Shown: positions 59,060-64,000 of the stretch, piece by piece | Layout of the letters: each line of letters starts with the position of its first letter | Numbering within the stretch: the stretch's first letter is position 1 | Assembly (NCBI GenBank): GCA_963205265.1 | Contig: CAUJJI010000019.1 | Location: 32,191 to 96,190, forward strand | Length of the DNA: 64,000 bases | Source of the DNA: Pseudomonadota bacterium | Lineage (GTDB): Bacteria; Pseudomonadota; Alphaproteobacteria; Sphingomonadales; Sphingomonadaceae | Direction of reading: 5' to 3' | The notes under the pieces: generated by a model | What the model was told of the DNA's origin: nothing | Seen by the model: only the letters and a program-made list of their open reading frames with translations | The model's database searches: none | Translations under genes and position numbers: made by a program

Positions 59060-60274
59060 TTACAGGAAAGTGAAGCCCGGGGCCTCGCCCAGCATCGTGC
59101 CGACAACGTCGGCCGTGCGGTTCGACGGATCGTTGGCGACATGGGCCCGGCCGGCGTTGAGATCGAGCCAGGGCTGGATGATCGGGCTCGACATGTAGAT
59201 CGCCCGCCCGCCGAGAAGCTGCATCATGTCGTCCACCAGTTCCGCCAGGCGGCGCACCACAGTGGAAGAGTTGTAGGCGAACAGGGCCCGCTTCTCCATC
59301 GGGATCGACTCACCCCGGCCGGCGATGTCCATCAGTTCGTCGAAGGTGATGCGCAGCGTCGCTTCCATCTCGAGGATCTGGGCATGGGCCCGGGCGATCG
59401 CGGCATGGAGGAACGGATCGGCCTTGGCCGCCTTGCCGGTGTTGGTGGAGATGCGGCTCTGCATGATCTCGATCGCCGCGTTCACTGCCGCGCGGGCCCC
59501 TCCGAAAGCTGCGGTCGAGACCGAGCGGACGAAGACCTGGGCCCAGGGCAGCGTGAACAGGGCAGCGTCGTTCTCGGCCTGGCCGGGGTTGCTGCACCGG
59601 AACCCGTCGACTGCCCGGTGCGTGCGATACTCGGGCACGAAGACATCGTCGACGATCACGTCATGGCTGCCGGTGCCCTGCAGGCCGAACACGTGCCAGC
59701 AATCGCGGTCGATGGCGTAGTCGCTGCGGGGCAGCAGGAAGGTGCGCATGTCGGGCGCTTCGCCTTCGCTCGCCGGCGGCACCACCGCGCCGAGCAGTAC
59801 CCAGTCGCAATGCACCGAACCGGTCGAGAAACCCCAGCGACCCGACAGGCGGAAGCCGCCCTCGACCCGCGTCACCTTCCCGACCGGCTGGTAGGAAGAG
59901 GACGCAAGCGTGGCAGTGTCGCTGCCCCAGACTTCCTGCTGCGCCTCGTCGTGGAACAGGGCCAGTTCGTATGGATGGCAGCCGACCACGCCGAACATCC
60001 ACCCGGTCGACATGCAGCCTTCGGCCAGCGCCTTCTGCACATCGAAGAACACGTTCGGGTTCATCTCGTAGCCGCCCCAGCGCCTGGGCTGAAGAATCCG
60101 GAAGAAGCCGGCCTCGTGGAATTCACGGATCGTCTCGGCCGGGACGTCACGTTCGGCGACACAGCGCGCGGCCCGCGATTTCAGCACCGGGATCATCGCC
60201 TTGGCCCGGGCGACAAGCTCCTCGGGCGCGGGCACCGGTGCGGAAGCGGAATCGGAAAGCGCGGCGCTGGCCAT
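59060..60274 (-). CDS. hsaA: HsaA-like flavin-dependent monooxygenase, copy 2
   Basis: A 404-residue oxygenase of the HsaA group (FHEAGFFRILQPRRWGGYEM, SGRWGFSTGSVHCDWVLLG, GLQGTGSHDVIVDDVFVP). Adjacent HsaD makes it the better HsaA candidate of the two. ATG 60274 with GGGGAG 9 bp upstream; a TTG at 60280 is an alternative. No flavin reductase gene is nearby. Confidence 0.88.
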   Translation of the reverse strand: MASAALSDSASAPVPAPEELVARAKAMIPVLKSRAARCVAERDVPAETIREFHEAGFFRILQPRRWGGYEMNPNVFFDVQKALAEGCMSTGWMFGVVGCHPYELALFHDEAQQEVWGSDTATLASSSYQPVGKVTRVEGGFRLSGRWGFSTGSVHCDWVLLGAVVPPASEGEAPDMRTFLLPRSDYAIDRDCWHVFGLQGTGSHDVIVDDVFVPEYRTHRAVDGFRCSNPGQAENDAALFTLPWAQVFVRSVSTAAFGGARAAVNAAIEIMQSRISTNTGKAAKADPFLHAAIARAHAQILEMEATLRITFDELMDIAGRGESIPMEKRALFAYNSSTVVRRLAELVDDMMQLLGGRAIYMSSPIIQPWLDLNAGRAHVANDPSNRTADVVGTMLGEAPGFTFL

Positions 60275-60280
60275 GGGCAA

Positions 60281-60450
60281 GTTCTCCCCTTATCGAATCA
60301 TTCTGTCGATTCAGTATAACTTCGCAAAAATTTCTGCCATGTGTTACGCAAATCGTCAATTGAAAAGCGTCGCGGCTTTCGATATGGGCAATTTCGAATC
60401 TCGCGGAACAAGTATATTCGTTCCGACGCAAACACAGGGGAGAGCCTCGG
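60281..60450. promoter_or_regulatory. Divergent promoter with TTTGCGTAR elements
   Basis: Between HsaA copy 2 and the SDR. TTCGCAAA (60321-60328) and TTACGCAAA (60344-60352) are reverse-oriented copies of the element found at 52138 and 49136. A GGGGAG ribosome site lies 8 bp before the TTG start of the SDR at 60451. Confidence 0.5.
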
Positions 60451-61215
60451 TTGAAGCCATCGCGCAGCCTTGATCTGAGCGGCCGTGTCGCCATCGTAAC
60501 GGGTGGAACGCGGGGCCTGGGGCGAGTCATCGCCGCCCGCCTCGCCGAGGCAGGGTGCGTGGTCGCGGTTTGCGGCCGCACCGAGCCCGACAGCCTGCCG
60601 GAGGGCGTTGCCTTCCACGCTGCCGACATCCGCGATCCCGATCAGGCCCAGGCTTTCGTCGCCGCCGTTGCCGCAGAGCATGGCCGGCTCGACATCCTAG
60701 TGAACAATGCCGGCGGTTCGCCCAAGGCGGACGCCGCGACGGCGAGCCCGCGCTTCTTCGATTCGGTGCTCAAGCTCAATCTTCATGCAGCGATGTACAT
60801 GGCCCAAGCCGCCCATGCGCCGATGCGGGCAAGCGGCGGCGGATCGATCGTCAACATCGCCAGCGTATCGGCAATCCGCCCATCGCCGGGCACTGCGGCC
60901 TATGGCGCGGCCAAGGCCGGCCTGCTCAACCTGACGCAGAGCCTGGCCCAGGAATGGGGGCCGGACGCGATCCGGGTCAACGCGATCATCGCCGGGCTCA
61001 TGCAGACCGAAACTGCCGAGCAGACCTATGGCGATGCCCAGGCCCAGGCGGCAGTCGGCCGGTCGATGCCGCTGCAACGGATGGGCACCGGCGACGACCT
61101 CGCCGGGGCCGTGCTGTGGCTCTGTTCCGATCTGGCCGGCTGGGTCAGCGGCGCACGCATCAATGTCGACGGAGGCGGCGAGCGGCCGCTTTTCCTCGAC
61201 CTCGTAGGGGAGTAA
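60451..61215 (+). CDS. SDR-family oxidoreductase (IpdF-like by context)
   Basis: A 254-residue classical SDR: GGTRGLG near 18-24, NNAGG near 86, catalytic YGAAK. It leads the operon with HsaC copy 2 and IpdAB, a position like that of the hydroxy-HIP dehydrogenase IpdF, but that role is inferred only from context. The start is TTG 60451 with GGGGAG upstream. Confidence 0.8.
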   Translation: MKPSRSLDLSGRVAIVTGGTRGLGRVIAARLAEAGCVVAVCGRTEPDSLPEGVAFHAADIRDPDQAQAFVAAVAAEHGRLDILVNNAGGSPKADAATASPRFFDSVLKLNLHAAMYMAQAAHAPMRASGGGSIVNIASVSAIRPSPGTAAYGAAKAGLLNLTQSLAQEWGPDAIRVNAIIAGLMQTETAEQTYGDAQAQAAVGRSMPLQRMGTGDDLAGAVLWLCSDLAGWVSGARINVDGGGERPLFLDLVGE

Positions 61216-61222
61216 TCGGGCC

Positions 61223-62158
61223 GTGGGCATAAAGGCGCTTGGCTATCTGGTCGTTACGACCAAGGATCCGGCCGAATGGGACCGCTTTCTCACAGCCCTT
61301 GTCGGCGCCATGCGCGTTGCGGACAGCCCCGACGGCGCCGCGCTCTACCGGGTCGACGACCGGGTGTTCCGCTTCCGCATCGAAAAGGGCGACGAGGAGC
61401 GGTTGACGGCCGCTGCCTATGAGCTGGGCGATGCCGACGAACTGGCTGCCTTGCGGAAACGCATCGCGGCGGCCGGTCGGCCCGTTGTCGACGGCACGGC
61501 CGACGAGGCCCTGGTCCGCGGAGTCGCCGCCTTCTTCCGCACGAGCGATCCAGCGGGCAATCGGCTCGAGTTCTTCCACGGCGACAGCCGCACCGGCGAA
61601 CCCTTCGTCTCGCCACTGGGCGTACCCGGCTTCGTCACCGGCGAACTGGGCATGGGCCATGCCGTGTTCTGCGCTCCCGATTTCGCGGCGACGGTCGCGT
61701 TCTACCGAGATGTCGTGGGCTTTCACGAGACCGACATGCCGCGCTTCTACTTCGGCGGTGGCGGGGCAGACGATGCGGGGATCGGTTTTGCCTTCCTTCA
61801 CGCCGACAATGGCCGCCACCACTCGATTGCCCTGGGCGAGGGACCGGTGCCGGAATCGGGCTGCGTCCACATCATGCTCGAGCTGCCCAGCCTGCTGGAG
61901 GTCGGCAAGGCGCACGACCGGATGAAGGCCATGGGCTATGTCGAAAGCGCCACCCTGGGCCAGCATTTCAACGACGAGACGGTGGGCTTCTATGTCCGGA
62001 CACCGGGGGGCTTCGACCTCGAAATCGGTTGCGACAGCCTGGTGATCGACCCCGCGCACTGGGAAGTGACCTGTCACACCGGCATCTCCATCTGGGGACA
62101 TGAATGGGCCTGGCAGAAGGCGATGAAGCAGGCGCAGCAGTCGCAGGCGGCGGAGTGA
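61223..62158 (+). CDS. hsaC: Two-domain extradiol dioxygenase (HsaC-like), copy 2
   Basis: A 311-residue type I extradiol dioxygenase: ligands H146 (GMGHAVF), H216 (CVHIMLE) and E267 (LEIG), plus catalytic H199 (NGRHHS). GTG start at 61223. Its operon mates (IpdA, IpdB, EchA20-like) make it a strong candidate for the A-ring cleavage enzyme. The first copy at 35693 shares the ligand pattern but is divergent in sequence. Confidence 0.9.
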   Translation: MGIKALGYLVVTTKDPAEWDRFLTALVGAMRVADSPDGAALYRVDDRVFRFRIEKGDEERLTAAAYELGDADELAALRKRIAAAGRPVVDGTADEALVRGVAAFFRTSDPAGNRLEFFHGDSRTGEPFVSPLGVPGFVTGELGMGHAVFCAPDFAATVAFYRDVVGFHETDMPRFYFGGGGADDAGIGFAFLHADNGRHHSIALGEGPVPESGCVHIMLELPSLLEVGKAHDRMKAMGYVESATLGQHFNDETVGFYVRTPGGFDLEIGCDSLVIDPAHWEVTCHTGISIWGHEWAWQKAMKQAQQSQAAE

Positions 62159-62163
62159 ACGGG

Positions 62164-63051
62164 ATGGCGGTGCAACTCGACAAGCGCATGAGTGCGGCGG
62201 AGATCGTCGGGCAGCTGCGCGACGGCATGACTCTGGGGATCGGCGGCTGGGGACCACGGCGCAAGCCGATGGCGCTGGTTCGCGAGATCCTGCGTTCGGA
62301 GCTGAAGGACCTCACCATCGTGGCTTACGGCGGCGCGGACGTGGGCATGCTCTGCGCGGCGGGCAAAGTGAGGAAGCTGGTCTATGCCTTCGTCTCGCTC
62401 GATGCGATCCCGCTCGAACCCTGGTTCCGCAAGGCCCGCGAGGCCGGGCAGGTCGAGGTTCTCGAACTGGACGAGGGAATGTTCCAGTGGGGTCTCAAGG
62501 CTGCGGCTTTCCGCTTGCCCTTCCTGCCCACCCGCGTCGGCCTGGGAACCGACCTCGCCGAACTGGGTGGGCTGAAGACGGTGCAATCGCCCTACGCCGA
62601 TGGTGAAGTGCTGATCGCCATGCCCGCGCTGCGGCTGGACGCCGCGCTGATCCATGTGAACCGCAGCGACTGGCGCGGCAACGTCCAGGTGTTCGGGCCG
62701 GATGTCTATTACGACGAATGGTTCGCCCGCGCGGCAGCGAAGACCTATGCCAGCTGCGAGCGGCTCGTCGACCGGATCGAAGACCACTACCCCGAAGACG
62801 CCCAGGCCAACATCGTCGAGCGCAGCTTCGTGACCGGCGTGGTGGAGCTGCCGGGAGGAGCCCATCCGAGCTCGATGCCGCCGCATTACGGCTGGGACAT
62901 GAAGGCCTTCAAGGCCTATTGCGATGCCGCCAAGGATCCGGGCGACTGGCAGGCCGTAGCGGATCGCTTCGTCGGCGCTTGTGAAGCCGATTACCTTGCA
63001 AACCATGGCGGAAAGGAGGCGGTAGCGGCTCTCCCGCTGCCGATTTTCTGA
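62164..63051 (+). CDS. ipdA: CoA-transferase-like alpha subunit (IpdA)
   Basis: A 295-residue class I CoA-transferase alpha-type protein (LGIGGWGPRRKPMALVREIL near 25-44, then IVAYGGADVGML). With IpdB it forms the ring-opening hydrolase for the steroid C/D rings. ATG 62164 has GGAG 8 bp upstream; a GTG at 62155 overlaps the dioxygenase stop. Its stop overlaps the IpdB start (TGATG). Confidence 0.9.
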   Translation: MAVQLDKRMSAAEIVGQLRDGMTLGIGGWGPRRKPMALVREILRSELKDLTIVAYGGADVGMLCAAGKVRKLVYAFVSLDAIPLEPWFRKAREAGQVEVLELDEGMFQWGLKAAAFRLPFLPTRVGLGTDLAELGGLKTVQSPYADGEVLIAMPALRLDAALIHVNRSDWRGNVQVFGPDVYYDEWFARAAAKTYASCERLVDRIEDHYPEDAQANIVERSFVTGVVELPGGAHPSSMPPHYGWDMKAFKAYCDAAKDPGDWQAVADRFVGACEADYLANHGGKEAVAALPLPIF

Positions 63052-63842
63052 TGAGCGAACCCACCCTGGCGGAACTCTGCATCGTCGCCTGTTCGGAAGC
63101 GTTCCGCGGCAATGGCGAAATCGTCGCTACCGGCGTCGGCCCGGTGCCACGCCTGGCCGTCGGCCTCGCGAAGCTGACTCACAGCCCCGAGCTGATGCTG
63201 ACCGACGGCGAAGCCTATCTGGTCGAGCAGCCCGTGCCGCTCGGCCCGCGCGGCTATGACGAGCGCAAGAAGGCCGGTTACCTGCCCTTCGCGCGCTTCT
63301 TCGACGCAGCGGTGTGGTCCGGGCGGCGCCACGCGATGGTCACGCCGACCCAGCTGGACCGCTTCGGCCAGATCAACCTGTCCCGCATGGGCGGCACGCA
63401 TGCCCAGCCCAAGACGCAGATGCTGGGGGTGCGCGGCTTTCCGGGCAACACTATCCATCACCCCAATTCGTTCTTCTTTCCCGCACACGGCCCGCGCGTG
63501 TTCGTGGCGGGCGAAGTCGACATGATTTCGGGCGCCGGCTACAATCCGGCGAAGCGGATCGCCGGGGGCAACTATTCCGGCATCGACCTGCGCCGGATCG
63601 TCACCGACCTGTGCGTCATGGACTTCGGCGGCAACGACAATGCCATCCGTGTCGTCTCGCTCCACCCGGGAGTGAGCTTCGAGCAAGTGCAGGAGGCCAC
63701 CGGCTTCGCGCTGGAAGCGGGTGAGCTCGCCGAAACCCCCCTCCCCACGGCGGAGCAGCTGGAGATCATCGCCAGCCTCGATCCACACAACATTCGCGCC
63801 ACCGTGATCCGCGACAACCCGACCGTCGGGAGCGACGCATGA
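63051..63842 (+). CDS. ipdB: CoA-transferase-like beta subunit (IpdB)
   Basis: A 263-residue beta-type partner (ELCIVACSEAFRGNGEIVATG near 6-26, cut; GAGYNPAKRI near 163). Acts with IpdA on the CoA ester of the cyclohexenone intermediate. The stop overlaps the EchA20-like start as ATGA. Confidence 0.9.
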   Translation: MSEPTLAELCIVACSEAFRGNGEIVATGVGPVPRLAVGLAKLTHSPELMLTDGEAYLVEQPVPLGPRGYDERKKAGYLPFARFFDAAVWSGRRHAMVTPTQLDRFGQINLSRMGGTHAQPKTQMLGVRGFPGNTIHHPNSFFFPAHGPRVFVAGEVDMISGAGYNPAKRIAGGNYSGIDLRRIVTDLCVMDFGGNDNAIRVVSLHPGVSFEQVQEATGFALEAGELAETPLPTAEQLEIIASLDPHNIRATVIRDNPTVGSDA

Positions 63843-64000
63843 ACGACGAGCTCGTCCCACCGCAACATGTCGACATCGCTTACGAGACCGATGCGCCGGT
63901 GCTTTACGAGGCGGCCGACGGCGTCGCCTGGATCACGATGAACCGGCCGCAGTACAACAATGCCCAGAACGGGCAGATGACCTATGCGCTGGACGACGCC
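63839..64000 (+). CDS. Enoyl-CoA hydratase/isomerase family protein (partial, EchA20-like)
   Basis: The N-terminal 54 residues of a crotonase-fold protein are visible (DGVAWITMNRPQYNNAQN). The right edge cuts it. The position directly after IpdAB matches EchA20, which hydrolyses the intermediate before IpdAB in the steroid C/D ring pathway; this is by context. Confidence 0.8.
   Translation, partial: MNDELVPPQHVDIAYETDAPVLYEAADGVAWITMNRPQYNNAQNGQMTYALDDA

Overview
The window is a high-GC stretch of an alphaproteobacterium, most likely a sphingomonad (Novosphingobium/Sphingobium type). Support for this comes from two TonB-dependent receptors beside catabolic operons, a dense array of steroid/aromatic degradation genes, GTG/TTG starts and ATGA/GTGA overlaps. 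No rRNA, tRNA, CRISPR array or insertion sequence was seen. Both ends cut a gene: a persulfide-dioxygenase-like hydrolase on the left and an enoyl-CoA hydratase family protein on the right.

Region 1 (1-8722) is a divergent sulfide/persulfide module. Leftward it has a sulfide:quinone reductase homologue, a YgaP-type membrane protein, a TolC-like channel and a persulfide-dioxygenase-like enzyme. Rightward it has a rhodanese, an RND adaptor and pump, an ArsR repressor with the cysteines of the BigR/SqrR group, and thioredoxin 2. Region 2 (8869-10824) holds a phosphoribosyltransferase, a membrane-anchored LuxR-type protein and a b-type cytochrome.

Region 3 (10931-17100) is a four-gene operon (TauD-type dioxygenase, D-aminoacylase-type amidohydrolase, Baeyer-Villiger-type monooxygenase, alpha/beta hydrolase). 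It is divergent from a LysR gene across a perfect palindrome with T-N11-A geometry. Region 4 (17606-28859) has a TonB receptor, a GMC oxidoreductase/GH2/ThuA operon, an SdsA-type alkylsulfatase-like hydrolase, a nitroreductase and a small regulator.

Region 5 (28924-38821) contains a beta-oxidation operon (thiolase, bifunctional FadB-like protein, two acyl-CoA dehydrogenases), a TetR regulator, an extradiol dioxygenase plus HsaA-like monooxygenase pair, and two Lrp/AsnC regulators. Four TATAA-N4-TTATA-type palindromes link the TetR gene, the thiolase operon, the dioxygenase operon and the sulfatase-like gene into a probable regulon.

Region 6 (39013-64000) is the core of a 9,10-seco type steroid degradation pathway: a KstD-like dehydrogenase, a KshA-like Rieske oxygenase, several SDRs, a second TonB receptor, three SnoaL-fold proteins, a second KstD-type flavoprotein, HsaA, HsaD, HsaE, HsaG and HsaF homologues, a second HsaC-like dioxygenase and IpdAB. 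Together these would import a steroid, desaturate and hydroxylate rings A/B, open ring A by meta-cleavage, hydrolyse the product, convert the C-C fragment to pyruvate and an acyl-CoA, and open the remaining rings. Divergent from it is a five-gene operon of unknown role (SDR, EthD-like, metallo-hydrolase, amidohydrolase, Coq4-like). A second recurrent sequence, TTTGCGTAR, lies in the promoter regions of this part and is the best clue to a second regulator. Assignments are by motif and context; substrate identity (cholesterol-like, bile salt or other steroid) is inference.
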